Assembly: GCA_026125665.1 (NCBI GenBank)
Contig: JAHCKS010000006.1
Location: forward strand, 1-64,000
Length of the DNA stretch: 64,000 nt
Direction of reading: 5' to 3'
DNA from: Rubrivivax sp.
Lineage (GTDB): Bacteria > Pseudomonadota > Gammaproteobacteria > Burkholderiales > Burkholderiaceae_C
Shown here piece after piece: positions 21,323 to 30,415 of the stretch. Both the position numbers and the translations under genes were made by a program. The notes under the pieces were generated by a model. It worked only from the letters and a program-made list of their open reading frames with translations, was not told where the DNA came from and did not search any database. Positions within the stretch are counted from its first letter, which is position 1. Each line of letters begins with the position of its first letter.

Positions 21323-22267
21323 ATGAATCAAGCCCGCGGCGAACCGGTGATCATCGCCACGCGCGAGAGCCGGCTCGCGCTGTGGCAGGCCGGGCACGTG
21401 CGCGCCGAGCTGCAGGGCCGGTTCGGCCTGCGCGTCGAGGTGCTCGGCATGACGACACGCGGCGACCAGATCCTCGACCGCACGCTGGCACAGGTGGGCG
21501 GCAAGGGCCTCTTCGTCAAGGAGCTCGAGACGGCGCTCGAGGAAGGCCGAGCGCATCTGGCGGTGCACTCGCTGAAGGACGTGCCGATGGACCTGCCGCC
21601 CGGCTTCGTGCTGGCGGCGGTATGGGAGCGCGAGGACCCGCGCGACGCCTTCGTGTCGAACGTCTTCCCCTCGCTGGCCGATCTGCCTGCCGGGGCGCGC
21701 GTGGGTACCTCCAGCCTGCGCCGTCGCGCTCAGCTGCTGGCGCTGCGGCCCGACCTCGACATCCTGCCGCTGCGCGGCAACCTCGACACGCGGCTGCGCA
21801 AGCTCGACGAGGGGGCGCACGACGCCATCGTCCTGGCCGCCGCAGGGCTGGCGCGGCTCGGGCTCTCCGGGCGCATCCGCAGCACCTTCGACGTGCGCCA
21901 GATGATCCCCGCGGCCGGACAGGGCGCGCTGGCGCTCGAGGTGCGCGAGGACGCCGCCGCGCTGCGCGCGATGCTGGCGCAGACGACGCATCGCGCCACC
22001 GAGTTCGCGGCGCTGGCCGAGCGGGCCGTTTCGCGCCGGCTGGGCGGCAGCTGCAGCATGCCGCTGGCGGCGCATGCCCGGTGGGTGGGTGAACGCCTGC
22101 TGATCGAAGCGGCGCTCGGGCACGGCGCGGATCCCCGGCGGCCGCTGCTGCGCGCCAGCCACGAAGCGGTGGTGGCCGATGCCGACGCCGCACGCCACCT
22201 CGGCGAAGCGGTGGCCGCGAGGCTGGAGGCGGCGGGGGCTGCGGAGTACGTGGCGGCGGCAGCCTGA
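21323..22267 (+). CDS. hemC: Hydroxymethylbilane synthase (porphobilinogen deaminase)
   Basis: HemC polymerises four porphobilinogens into hydroxymethylbilane. The 314-residue product shows the family motifs: [38 protein letters not shown] with the catalytic D86, [24 protein letters not shown], and [15 protein letters not shown] with C244, which carries the dipyrromethane cofactor. The ATG at 21323 is chosen for the conserved N terminus; the 23 codons upstream are not part of the family. It opens a hemC-hemD-hemX-hemY run and is divergent from ppc. Confidence 0.97.
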   Translation: MNQARGEPVIIATRESRLALWQAGHVRAELQGRFGLRVEVLGMTTRGDQILDRTLAQVGGKGLFVKELETALEEGRAHLAVHSLKDVPMDLPPGFVLAAVWEREDPRDAFVSNVFPSLADLPAGARVGTSSLRRRAQLLALRPDLDILPLRGNLDTRLRKLDEGAHDAIVLAAAGLARLGLSGRIRSTFDVRQMIPAAGQGALALEVREDAAALRAMLAQTTHRATEFAALAERAVSRRLGGSCSMPLAAHARWVGERLLIEAALGHGADPRRPLLRASHEAVVADADAARHLGEAVAARLEAAGAAEYVAAAA

Positions 22268-22365
22268 CCCGGGCCCCGACGCCATGCGAAGCCGGCCGGG
22301 CGCGAGATGAGCAGCCGTGCACGGCCCTGGCGGCGGGGTGTCGTCGTGCGCCGCACGCCTCGACG

Positions 22366-23262
22366 GTGCAGCGTGTGGAGCAGCGATTGCGTGTGGTCGT
22401 GACACGGCCGGCGGCGCAGGCGCACGAGCTCGTGCACGCGCTGGCGGAGCGCGGCGTGCCGGCATTGGCGCTGCCGCTCATCGGCATCGAGCCGCTGGCC
22501 GACCCCGCGGCCCGGCGCGCGCTGGCCGCGGCCTGGTCCACGCTGGCCGGGCGGCAGCTGGTGATGTTCGTCAGTGCGAACGCGGTGGCAGCGTTCTTCG
22601 CGGCGGTGCCCGATGGCGCTTCGACGCGGCGCTGGCCGGCCCGCACGCTGGCCGCGGCCACGGGGCCCGGCACGGCGAGCGCGCTGCGCGCGGCGGGCGT
22701 GCCGGAAGACCGGATCGTGGCGCCCGGCGACGACGCCGTGCAGCTCGACAGCGAGGCGCTGTGGCAGCGCCTGCGCGGGCGCTCGTGGCGCGGTGCACAG
22801 GTGCTTGTCGTGCGCGGCGACGGCGGCGGCCGGGAGTGGTTGGCCCAGACGCTGCGTGCCGCCGGTGCGCGCGTCGAGCTGCTGGCCGCCTACCGTCGCA
22901 CGCTGCCCGGGTGGAGCGCTGCCGAGGCGGCGCTGTTTGCCGAGGCCGAGGCCGCGCCGTCGGCGCATGCCTGGCACTTCAGCAGCAGCGAGGCGGTTCA
23001 CAACCTCGCGCGGCTGGCGCCCGCCGGGACCTGGCGAGGGTCGATCGCGTTGGTCACGCACCCGCGCATCGGCGAGGCGGCGCGGGCCGCCGGCTTCGTG
23101 CAGGTGCACGAGCTGGCGCCCGGCTTGCCGGCGCTGGTGCATGCCGTGCGGGCACTGCGGCACGGAGAGCTGCCCGGGGCGGCCGGCGGCGCTCCCACCG
23201 ACGTGTCGACGCGGGGGCCGTTGCGGGGGCCGTCGATGCCACCGCGGGCCGGGCCACGCTAG
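22366..23262 (+). CDS. hemD: Uroporphyrinogen-III synthase
   Basis: HemD closes and inverts ring D of hydroxymethylbilane to give uroporphyrinogen III. The protein (298 residues from a GTG at 22366) is weakly conserved, as usual for the family, but shows VVVTRPAAQAHELVHAL at the start, MFVSANAVAAFF, ATGPGTASALRAAG, and the two-domain length. It follows hemC by 98 nt and precedes hemX. The final 35 residues are Pro/Gly/Arg-rich and not part of the fold. The exact start is uncertain. Confidence 0.88.
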   Translation: MQRVEQRLRVVVTRPAAQAHELVHALAERGVPALALPLIGIEPLADPAARRALAAAWSTLAGRQLVMFVSANAVAAFFAAVPDGASTRRWPARTLAAATGPGTASALRAAGVPEDRIVAPGDDAVQLDSEALWQRLRGRSWRGAQVLVVRGDGGGREWLAQTLRAAGARVELLAAYRRTLPGWSAAEAALFAEAEAAPSAHAWHFSSSEAVHNLARLAPAGTWRGSIALVTHPRIGEAARAAGFVQVHELAPGLPALVHAVRALRHGELPGAAGGAPTDVSTRGPLRGPSMPPRAGPR

Positions 23263-23379
23263 AGGCCGTCGGAAGACGACGGTCCTGGTGCGCGGGCCGA
23301 TCGACGGCGCGCGCGGTCTCGAGCCGCGCAAGCGCGAGGCGCCGCAGGAGCTCGGGCGCGGGCCCTGGGGGGGCCGTCG

Positions 23380-23385
23380 ATACAA
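23380..23385 (+). promoter_or_regulatory. Candidate -10 element upstream of hemX
   Basis: TACAAT lies 12 nt before the hemX GTG, in a GC-rich background. It may be an internal promoter in the hem cluster. There is no obvious -35. Confidence 0.3.
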
Positions 23386-23396
23386 TCCGGCCGCCT

Positions 23397-24656
23397 GTGA
23401 GCGCAGTTCCGCCTTCCTCGCCATCGCCGCCACCGGCGGCGGACCCGGTGCCTGAGGTGACCGGCAGCGAGCGACCGCCCGACGAGCCCGCGAGTGCGCC
23501 ACCCTTCCCGAGGCACGAGCCTGGAGCGGGCCCGCCCGCGGTCGACGGCGCAGCGGCGTTGCGGAGTGCTCTGCCTCGCGCGTGGCTGGTGGGGGCGCTG
23601 CTCCTGGTGCTGCTGAGTGCCGGCGCGTTGTGGTTCGCCTGGACCACCCAGGAACGCATGCGCCTGCTCGAGGCCGAGCTCGTGCGCAGGCAGCAGGAGT
23701 CGGCGCTCGCCGCGAACGAGGCGCGCGTGCTGGCCCGCCAGGCCGAGACGGCGGCGCGCGAGGTGGCTGCCAAGGTGGCGCTGACCGAGGCGCGCGTGGC
23801 CGAGACCGCGATGCAGCGCTCGCAGGTCGAGGACCTCCTGCAGTCGCTGGCGCGTTCGCGCGACGAGAACGTGCTGGCCGACATCGAGGCCGCCGTGCGC
23901 GTGGCTCAGCAGCAGTCCGCCATCACCGGCAGCGCCGAGCCGCTGCTGCTCGTGCTGCGCCAGGGCGAGGAGCGGCTGGCGCGTTACGCGCAGCCGAGGC
24001 TGGAACGCGTGCGCCGAGCCATGGCGCAGGACCTCGAACGGCTGCGCGCCGCCGGGGGCTCGGACCTGGCGGTGCTGGCCGGGCGCATCGACGACCTCGT
24101 GCGACAGGTCGACGATCTGCCGATGCTGGCCGTGCCGCCGCAGGCAGGCGCGGGACGGCGGGGTGCCGCCGAGGCGGGCGGCGCGGGTGCGGGCCCCGGG
24201 GCGATGGCTGCCGCGCGTGGCGCATCTGCGGCGGGCCCGCCGGCGAGCACTGCCGTCGCAGGGACCGAGGGTGGCGTGCTGGCCACGCTGCGCCAGGCCT
24301 GGCAGCGCTTCAGCGCGCAGGCGTGGGGCGAGACGCGCTCGCTGCTGCGCGTGACACGCATCGATCAACCCGAGGCCATGCTGGTGGCCCCCGAGCAGGC
24401 CTACTTCCTTCGCGCCAACGTCAAGCTGCGCCTGCTCAATGCCCGCCTGGCGCTGCTGGCGCGGCAGTTCGACGTGGCGCAGTCGGACCTGCGCGATGCG
24501 CTCGCGGCGATCGAGCGCTACTTCGATCGCAACGCGCGCCGCACGATCACCGCTGCCGAGGCGCTGCGACAGGTGATCGCGCAGGCGCGCACCGTCGTGC
24601 TGCCGCGTCCCGACGCCACCTTCGCCGCCATCGCCGCCGCTTCAGCCGGGCGCTGA
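23397..24656 (+). CDS. hemX: HemX-family membrane protein
   Basis: A 419-residue protein with a Pro-rich N terminus, one membrane helix (about residues 62-82), a coiled-coil of about 65 residues after it, and a helical C-terminal domain with QAYFLRANVKLRLLNARLAL near residue 335. The family is often labelled uroporphyrinogen-III C-methyltransferase, but this version has no methyltransferase domain and its biochemical role is unclear. The start is the GTG at 23397, just after a TACAAT box, and the sequence is followed 12 nt later by hemY. A Gly/Ala-rich insert lies at about residues 250-290. Confidence 0.87.
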   Translation: MSAVPPSSPSPPPAADPVPEVTGSERPPDEPASAPPFPRHEPGAGPPAVDGAAALRSALPRAWLVGALLLVLLSAGALWFAWTTQERMRLLEAELVRRQQESALAANEARVLARQAETAAREVAAKVALTEARVAETAMQRSQVEDLLQSLARSRDENVLADIEAAVRVAQQQSAITGSAEPLLLVLRQGEERLARYAQPRLERVRRAMAQDLERLRAAGGSDLAVLAGRIDDLVRQVDDLPMLAVPPQAGAGRRGAAEAGGAGAGPGAMAAARGASAAGPPASTAVAGTEGGVLATLRQAWQRFSAQAWGETRSLLRVTRIDQPEAMLVAPEQAYFLRANVKLRLLNARLALLARQFDVAQSDLRDALAAIERYFDRNARRTITAAEALRQVIAQARTVVLPRPDATFAAIAAASAGR

Positions 24657-24668
24657 CGATCGATCACG

Positions 24669-25916
24669 ATGCGCGGGCTGGTCTGGGTCGTCCTGCTGTT
24701 CGTGCTGGCCGTGGTGGCTGCAGCCGCCTTCGGCCGCAACGACGGGCTCGTGTCCATCTTCTGGGCCGGCTGGCGCACGGATGTCTCGCTGAACCTGTTC
24801 GTCCTGGCCGTGCTGGCCGTTTGCACGATCCTGGTGGTCGCGGTGCACGCACTGTCGCGCCTGCTGAGCCTGCCGCAGCGCGCACGGCTGTGGCGCGAGC
24901 AGCGCAAGGAACTGGCGGCACATGCGGCGCTGCGCGAGGCGATGGCCGAGCTGGCGAGCGCGCGGTTCGGTCGCGCGCGCAAGGCGGCGCAGCGCGCCCT
25001 GGCGCTGCAGGGCGATGCCCCGGGGCTCGCCTCGGCGCACGACTTCACCGCCATCGGCCACCTGCTCGCCGCCAACGGTGCGCACCGCATGCAGGATCGC
25101 GCGGCGCGCCAGGAGCAGTTGGCCCTGGCGCTGGCCGCGGCGCGGCGCGGCGGCGCGGCGCGCGGGCTCGAGGACGGTGCGCGGCTGCTCGCCGCGCAGT
25201 GGGCCCTGGACGACCACGACGCGCCGCTCGCGCAGGAGAGCCTGGCCGCCTTGTCCCCCGGGGCGGCGCGCCGCATGCACGCGCTGCGGCTGCGCATGCA
25301 GGCCGCGCGCGCCGCGCGCGAACCGCTGCAGGCGCTGCACATGGCGCGCATGCTGGCCAACCACCAGGCCTTCTCTCCCGTGGTGGCGCAGGGGCTGCTG
25401 CGCGCGCTGGCCGAGGAGACGCTTGCGCAGGCCCACGACCTGCAGCAGCTGCGGCGGCTCTGGCAGCAGTTCGACAGCGCCGACCGGCGCGATGCGCGCA
25501 TCGCTGCGCGCGCGGCGCGGCGCGCCGTCGACCTCGGTGCGGCCGAGCAGGCACGCCAGTGGCTGCGCCCCTTCTGGGACCGTCTCGGCGAACTTGACCG
25601 CGCGGATCGCGAGGCTGTCGCGCTGGCCCTCGCGGAGGCTTGCGAGGGCATCACCTCGGACTGGCTGCCCGGCCTGGAGAGCGCCGCGCAGACCTTCGGG
25701 CAGGACAGCGCCGTGCTCGCCGCGGTGGGGGCGGCCTATGGGGCGAGCGGGCTGTACGGCAAGGCGCGGCAGCTGCTCGAACAGGCCGCCTCGGCGCCCG
25801 CCCTGCCGCCGCGCGCGCGCCGCGCGGCCTGGGGCCGGCTGGCGCAGATGGCGCGCGCCCAGGGCGATGAGGCGCGTGCCGCTTCGTGCGACCGCGCCGC
25901 TGCGGCGGTGCCGTAA
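24669..25916 (+). CDS. hemY: HemY family TPR membrane protein
   Basis: A 415-residue protein with two N-terminal membrane helices (about 2-20 and 40-62) separated by the conserved FGRNDGLVSIFWAGW-like segment, followed by a helical TPR-like domain. This is the HemY-N family that always follows hemX in beta- and gammaproteobacteria. It is distinct from the HemY protoporphyrinogen oxidase of Bacillus. The role is poorly known; links to haem handling or envelope proteins have been proposed. A tRNA-Arg gene follows after 91 bp. Confidence 0.88.
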   Translation: MRGLVWVVLLFVLAVVAAAAFGRNDGLVSIFWAGWRTDVSLNLFVLAVLAVCTILVVAVHALSRLLSLPQRARLWREQRKELAAHAALREAMAELASARFGRARKAAQRALALQGDAPGLASAHDFTAIGHLLAANGAHRMQDRAARQEQLALALAAARRGGAARGLEDGARLLAAQWALDDHDAPLAQESLAALSPGAARRMHALRLRMQAARAAREPLQALHMARMLANHQAFSPVVAQGLLRALAEETLAQAHDLQQLRRLWQQFDSADRRDARIAARAARRAVDLGAAEQARQWLRPFWDRLGELDRADREAVALALAEACEGITSDWLPGLESAAQTFGQDSAVLAAVGAAYGASGLYGKARQLLEQAASAPALPPRARRAAWGRLAQMARAQGDEARAASCDRAAAAVP

Positions 25917-25987
25917 GCGGTGCGGTGTGTCCGCGGAGCGCCTGCGTGCCCAGGCGTCCGGCGCCTCGGGGGCGCCGTGGTGCTCGG

Positions 25988-25993
25988 CTATAC
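25988..25993 (+). promoter_or_regulatory. -10 element of the tRNA-Arg gene
   Basis: TATACT lies 14 nt upstream of the mature tRNA 5' end, in the position expected for a tRNA promoter. It stands out in very GC-rich sequence. The -35 is not clear. Confidence 0.5.
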
Positions 25994-26007
25994 TGCCGGG
26001 CTTCCGC

Positions 26008-26084
26008 GCGGCTGTAGCTCAGTTGGATAGAGTACTTGGCTACGAACCAAGGGGTCGTGGGTTCGAATCCTGCCAGCCGCGCCA
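26008..26084 (+). tRNA. tRNA-Arg (anticodon ACG)
   Basis: A complete 77-nt cloverleaf with CCA encoded. Acceptor GCGGCTG pairs with CAGCCGC, the D-arm is GCTC...GAGT, the anticodon stem CTTGG/CCAAG encloses loop CTACGAA (anticodon ACG at 26042-26044), and the T-arm GTGGG-TTCGAAT-CCTGC is intact. The ACG anticodon would be read as inosine after deamination. Confidence 0.97.
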
Positions 26085-26099
26085 GTGTTTTCAGCGAGA

Positions 26100-26130
26100 G
26101 GGGCGGCACGAGTCATCGCGCCGCCCCTTG
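26100..26130. terminator. Hairpin terminator after tRNA-Arg
   Basis: GGGGCGGC (26100-26107) pairs with GCCGCCCC (26120-26127) around a 12-nt loop, 16 nt after the tRNA. Only a short T-run follows, so termination is likely but weak. Being symmetric, it could also serve the convergent gene ending at 26166. Confidence 0.55.
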
Positions 26131-26165
26131 CCGTTTCTGGCTGACTTCGCCGACCGCGAGGGTCG

Positions 26166-27431
26166 TCAGTGCCGGCTCGAAGGGCCGAGCGGCCCCGGGC
26201 CGGTGAGGTCGCCCGCGCCCGTGCGTGCGCCGTCGACTTCGCCCCGACGCAGCCGGCGCAGCAGGTCGCTCGTCGGCCCTCCGCTTTCGGCGCCACCCGG
26301 TGCCCACCCTTCGATGGGCAGCGGCCGCGTGTGGCCGTCCGAGCCCGGGCCGCGGACGATGCGCTCGCCCGGTGCCTCGATGTCCTCGGCGCCGACCCCG
26401 TCTGCCGGCGCGGCTCTCGGCACGACGCGCACTGCGGCAAGCGCGGCGATGAGCAACGCCATCGCCGTGGCGACGCCGAGCAGCCAGCGCTCGCGCTGCA
26501 GCGCGACGGCGGTGGTCGCGAGGTCCGCGTCGAGCTGGGCAACCAGGGCCCGGCCCGCGTCGTCCGCGGCGGCGTGCGCCCGCTGCGCCGTGGCCGGGTC
26601 GCCCGCGCCGGCGGCAGCGAGCGCTGCGGCATGCCGCTCGAGCGCGGCTAGGGCCTGAAGGAGCTTCGGGTCGGGTGAAGGCGCGTCGGCGCCCATCGCA
26701 CTCAGGGCCGCAAGGCGGGCGGCCGCGGCGCGCGCCACGCGGCCGGCTTGTGCGGAAGGATGCGTGGTCTCGGCCGCCGCGGCACCCGGTGCCGCCCGGG
26801 ACATCGCCATCGCCATCACCGTGAAGCGCGGCAACGCGTCCAGCACGAGCGCCGCGTCGTCGACGGCGAAGCCGCGCCCCGTTTGCGCGCGCAGCCCGCT
26901 GCGCGCGGCCACCAGATCGAGGACGACGAAGACCTGTTCGATCAGCAGATCGTGGGCGGTGTCGCTGGCCGCGACGGCGAGCCGGCGCCGTCCGATGCCT
27001 TCGAGCAGCGCCGACCAGCCTTCACGCAGCAGGTCCACCTCGTCGAGCGCGCGGTCGTGGCGCTGCCGCTCCAGCGTCGCGAGCAGCGTCGCGAGGTCGG
27101 TGTCCACGGCGATCTGGCGTCGCTGGCGCTCGGCTTCCATCTCCTGGCGGCCGGCCAGCACGGCGGCGGCGTAGGGCCGATGGGCGAGCAGCGAGCGCTG
27201 CGCGTGCGTGGCCTGGGCGACCGGGCGCAGCGCGTCGCGCGCGTCGAGCACGGCCTGCAGCTCCGAGCCATGGCGGCGCCAGATCTCGGCCAGCGGGGTG
27301 GCGACGACGAGCATGGCCAGCACGATCCACAACGCGAGCCGGGGCGACACGCTCGCGAGGAGCATGGGAGGCGCGGACGTGGCGGCGGCCTTGGCCGGCG
27401 CTGGCAAGTCCTGGGTGTCGGTGGGCGGCAT
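26166..27431 (-). CDS. Orphan membrane protein with sensor-like helical domain
   Basis: The ATG at 27431 gives 421 residues. There are two membrane helices, one near residues 30-50 (LALWIVLAMLVVATPLAEIW) and one near residue 340 (WLLGVATAMALLIAALAAVR), with about 290 mostly helical residues between them that should lie outside the membrane. This layout resembles the sensory module of chemoreceptors and histidine kinases, but no HAMP, kinase or methyl-accepting domain follows; the tail is Gly/Pro-rich. I recognise no family. It is divergent from the DUF4384 Ser/Thr kinase gene at 27592, so it could be its sensory partner. The N-terminal extension to 27626 is probably not translated. Confidence 0.65.
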   Translation of the reverse strand: MPPTDTQDLPAPAKAAATSAPPMLLASVSPRLALWIVLAMLVVATPLAEIWRRHGSELQAVLDARDALRPVAQATHAQRSLLAHRPYAAAVLAGRQEMEAERQRRQIAVDTDLATLLATLERQRHDRALDEVDLLREGWSALLEGIGRRRLAVAASDTAHDLLIEQVFVVLDLVAARSGLRAQTGRGFAVDDAALVLDALPRFTVMAMAMSRAAPGAAAAETTHPSAQAGRVARAAAARLAALSAMGADAPSPDPKLLQALAALERHAAALAAAGAGDPATAQRAHAAADDAGRALVAQLDADLATTAVALQRERWLLGVATAMALLIAALAAVRVVPRAAPADGVGAEDIEAPGERIVRGPGSDGHTRPLPIEGWAPGGAESGGPTSDLLRRLRRGEVDGARTGAGDLTGPGPLGPSSRH

Positions 27432-27591
27432 CGTCCTGCGGGAGGAGGGCGGCGAGAGAAGATCGTCATCGCGGTATCGACCGTGCAGCCCGTCACTTGA
27501 ATCGCCGGCCCGCATCGGGCGTGGCAACGGCCCGACTGCGGCCACAATCGGGGTCTGGACTCCCACACGAGCCGCTGCCAGAGCGCCGGAC

Positions 27592-29733
27592 ATGACGCCC
27601 GCCGACGACGACAAGACCGCTTTCACTCCGCGCGATGCGCCGCAGGGCGGCAGTGGCTACGAGCCGACCAACTTCGCGCCGACGGCGCCCGTCGAGCGCA
27701 CCGAGCTGATGGCGCCGCCCGCGCCACGCACCGAGCTCGGCAACGTGCTCCCGGCGGGTACGCGGCTGTCGGAGTTCGAGATCACTTCGCTGATCGGGGA
27801 GGGCGGGTTCGGCATCGTCTACCTCGCCAACGACACCTCGCTTGGCCGGCGCGTGGCGCTCAAGGAGTACATGCCGACATCGCTGGCCGCGCGCACCGAG
27901 GCCGGCGTGCAGGTGAAGAGCGATCGCCACCGCGAGACCTTCGAGGCCGGCCGCAAGAGCTTCGTCAACGAGGCGCGCCTGCTGGCGCAGTTCGACCACC
28001 CGTCGCTGGTGAAGGTCTACCGCTTCTGGGAGGCCAACGGCACGGCGTACATGGTGATGCCGTTCTACGAGGGCAAGAACCTGCGCGACACGCTGCGCGA
28101 GATGCTGGCCGCCACCGGCCAGCCGCCGGACGAGGCGTGGCTTCGCACGCTGCTGCTGCCGTTGACCGAGGCGCTGCGCGTCATCCACGCCGAGCAGTGC
28201 TACCACCGCGACATTGCGCCGGACAACGTCATGATGCTGGCGGGCAGCCAGCGCCCGCTGCTGCTGGACTTCGGCGCCGCGCGGCGCGTCATCGGCGACA
28301 TGACGCAGGCGCTGACGGTCATCCTGAAGCCGGGCTACGCACCGATCGAGCAGTACGCAGAGATCCCCGGCATGCGCCAGGGGCCGTGGACCGACGTCTA
28401 TGCCCTGGCGGCGGTGGTGTACTTCGCCATCACGGGCAAGACGCCGCCGGTGTCGGTGGGCCGCATGCTCAACGACAGCTACCAGCCGCTGGCCGAGGTG
28501 GCCGCCGGCCGGTACTCGTCGCGTTTCCTGGAGGCGGTGGACCGCGCGCTCGCCGTGCGGCCCGAGCTGCGGACCGCGAGCATCGAGGCGTTCCGCGACG
28601 ACCTCGGGCTGCTCGACGCGGCCACTGTGATGCCCGCCGGCACGACCCACCTGCGGCCGCCGGCCGACGACATGACACGCATCGTGCCGCAGCCGACGAT
28701 GGCGCGGCAGCAGGGCGGCGCAGGGGCGCCGACACAGATGCGGCCCGCGCAGCAGCCCACGGCGATGCCGCCGCAGGCCTACCCGCCGACGGCGATGTCG
28801 CCGCCCGCGTACCAGCCGAGCGGCCTGACCGGCTTCGGCGTACCGCCGGCCGGCCCCACGCGCATGCCGCCGGGCGCCCCCCCGCAGACGGCGTTCGGCG
28901 CGCCGGCGATGGCCGACGACCACACGCGCATCGCCGCGCCTCGTGCACCGTCGCCGAGCAGCTCGCGCGCCGCGCAGATGCCGATGCATGGCGAAGAGGG
29001 CGGCGGCCGCCGCGGTCTCGTCTTCGCGCTCGCCGGCGTGGTGGTGGTGGCGCTGGGAGCGGGCGGCTACTTCGCGCTGCGGCCGAAGCCGACCACGGTC
29101 TCGCAGGCGCCTGCACCGGTGCCGGCCCCGGTTCCCGGGCCGGCGCCGGTGCCGGCGCCGGTTCCCCCTCCGGTGCCGGCGCCGCCGGCCGTGGCGGCGA
29201 CGTTCGACGCCGTGCTGGAGTTCGACAAGGCGGTCCAGGCGCAGAACGCGGCGTTCGGCGTGCGCGCCACGGCGGCCAAGCCGACGCTGCGCATCGGCGC
29301 CGACGAGTTCCGCTTCACCGTGCGCAGCGACCGCCCCGGCCACCTGTACATCCTGGGCGTCGGGCCGGACGGCACGATGGCGCAGATCGTGCCCAACCGC
29401 CTGTCGGGCCCGGTGCAGTTGCGCGCCGGGCAGACCTGGCAGTTCCCCTCGCGCGGCCCGAGCGGCGACACGTTCGTGCTCAACGCCGCCGATCCGCCCG
29501 GGGCCAGCCGCTTCCTCGTGCTCGTCTCGGCCGAGCCGCGCTCCTTCCAGGCGCTGCGGCCGGAGGCTGGCGGCGACATCACCGTCTTTCCCGGCGGGGC
29601 TGCCGCCGCGCAGGCCGTGGCCGCGCATGGCGCGACCGGCTCGGTCGTCGCGGGGCGCGCCACCTGTGCCGCCGGCGCAGCCTGCGACACGAGCTACGGC
29701 GCGGCCATCCTGCGCTTCGACGTCGTGCGCTGA
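27592..29733 (+). CDS. Receptor-type Ser/Thr protein kinase with C-terminal DUF4384 domain
   Basis: A 713-residue eukaryotic-like kinase. The N-lobe has GEGGFGIVYLA (about 69-79) and K91 in VALKEYMP; the catalytic loop is YHRDIAPDN with D207; DFGAAR has D226. A low-complexity region rich in Pro, Gln, Met and Thr follows (about 360-465), then a membrane helix (475-496), a Pro/Ala/Val-rich periplasmic linker (about 505-535) and a DUF4384-like domain (about 565-690). The N-terminal 60 residues contain two repeated RTEL motifs that could be phosphorylation targets. The architecture recalls PpkA-type kinases linked with secretion, but no type VI secretion genes are in the window. The start is the ATG at 27592. 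Confidence 0.87.
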   Translation: MTPADDDKTAFTPRDAPQGGSGYEPTNFAPTAPVERTELMAPPAPRTELGNVLPAGTRLSEFEITSLIGEGGFGIVYLANDTSLGRRVALKEYMPTSLAARTEAGVQVKSDRHRETFEAGRKSFVNEARLLAQFDHPSLVKVYRFWEANGTAYMVMPFYEGKNLRDTLREMLAATGQPPDEAWLRTLLLPLTEALRVIHAEQCYHRDIAPDNVMMLAGSQRPLLLDFGAARRVIGDMTQALTVILKPGYAPIEQYAEIPGMRQGPWTDVYALAAVVYFAITGKTPPVSVGRMLNDSYQPLAEVAAGRYSSRFLEAVDRALAVRPELRTASIEAFRDDLGLLDAATVMPAGTTHLRPPADDMTRIVPQPTMARQQGGAGAPTQMRPAQQPTAMPPQAYPPTAMSPPAYQPSGLTGFGVPPAGPTRMPPGAPPQTAFGAPAMADDHTRIAAPRAPSPSSSRAAQMPMHGEEGGGRRGLVFALAGVVVVALGAGGYFALRPKPTTVSQAPAPVPAPVPGPAPVPAPVPPPVPAPPAVAATFDAVLEFDKAVQAQNAAFGVRATAAKPTLRIGADEFRFTVRSDRPGHLYILGVGPDGTMAQIVPNRLSGPVQLRAGQTWQFPSRGPSGDTFVLNAADPPGASRFLVLVSAEPRSFQALRPEAGGDITVFPGGAAAAQAVAAHGATGSVVAGRATCAAGAACDTSYGAAILRFDVVR

Positions 29734-29832
29734 TTCCGGGCCGTTTGGCACTTCCCGCGGGACGCCGCCTCGCCTCCTCGCTGCTTTGCCGCCCCCGCGG
29801 CCCATGTCGCACCTGCGCTGCCCCCTCCGGCC

Positions 29833-30399
29833 ATGAACAAGGCCTTCGTCAAGGAGTCCGACGTCGCCGATGACGATGACGGCGAAGTGGCGGGGCTGCC
29901 CGCGCTGCCGGCCGGCGCGCGCAACTACATGACGCCGGCCGGCTACCGCCGCCTGCGCGAGGAGCTGATGACGCTGCTCGACGTCGAGCGGCCGAAGGTC
30001 GTCGAGGTCGTGTCGTGGGCGGCGAGCAACGGCGACCGCTCGGAGAACGGCGACTACCTCTACGGCAAGAAGCGGCTGCGCGAGATCGACCGCCGCATCC
30101 GCTTCCTGACGCACCGGCTCGACATCGCCGAGGTGGCCGACCCGAGCGCGCACCACGGCAGCGACCAGGTCTTCTTCGGTGCCACCGTGACCTACGCCAA
30201 CGCCAGGGGCGAGGAGCGCACGATCACCATCAAGGGCATCGACGAGGCCGACAGCCTGAAGGGCGAGGTGAGCTGGGTCTCGCCGATTGCGCGTGCGCTG
30301 CTGAAGTCGCGCGAAGGCGACGAGGTGACGCTGCCCACGCCGGGAGGCGTCGAGCACCTGCGGGTGACCGAGGTTCGCTACCCGGCGCCCGGCGACTGA
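29833..30399 (+). CDS. greB: Transcription elongation factor GreB
   Basis: GreB reactivates backtracked RNA polymerase by stimulating transcript cleavage. The 188-residue protein has the N-terminal coiled-coil (about 30-110) with NYMTPAGYRRLREELMTL and GDRSENGDYLYGKKRLREID, whose acidic tip D/E residues act at the polymerase active site, and a C-terminal FKBP-like domain with GVSWVSPIARALLK-type sequence. It starts with an acidic extension of about 25 residues. It converges with spoT, the usual greB-spoT arrangement. Confidence 0.94.
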   Translation: MNKAFVKESDVADDDDGEVAGLPALPAGARNYMTPAGYRRLREELMTLLDVERPKVVEVVSWAASNGDRSENGDYLYGKKRLREIDRRIRFLTHRLDIAEVADPSAHHGSDQVFFGATVTYANARGEERTITIKGIDEADSLKGEVSWVSPIARALLKSREGDEVTLPTPGGVEHLRVTEVRYPAPGD

Positions 30400-30415
30400 A
30401 CGGGTGCCGGCGGCC

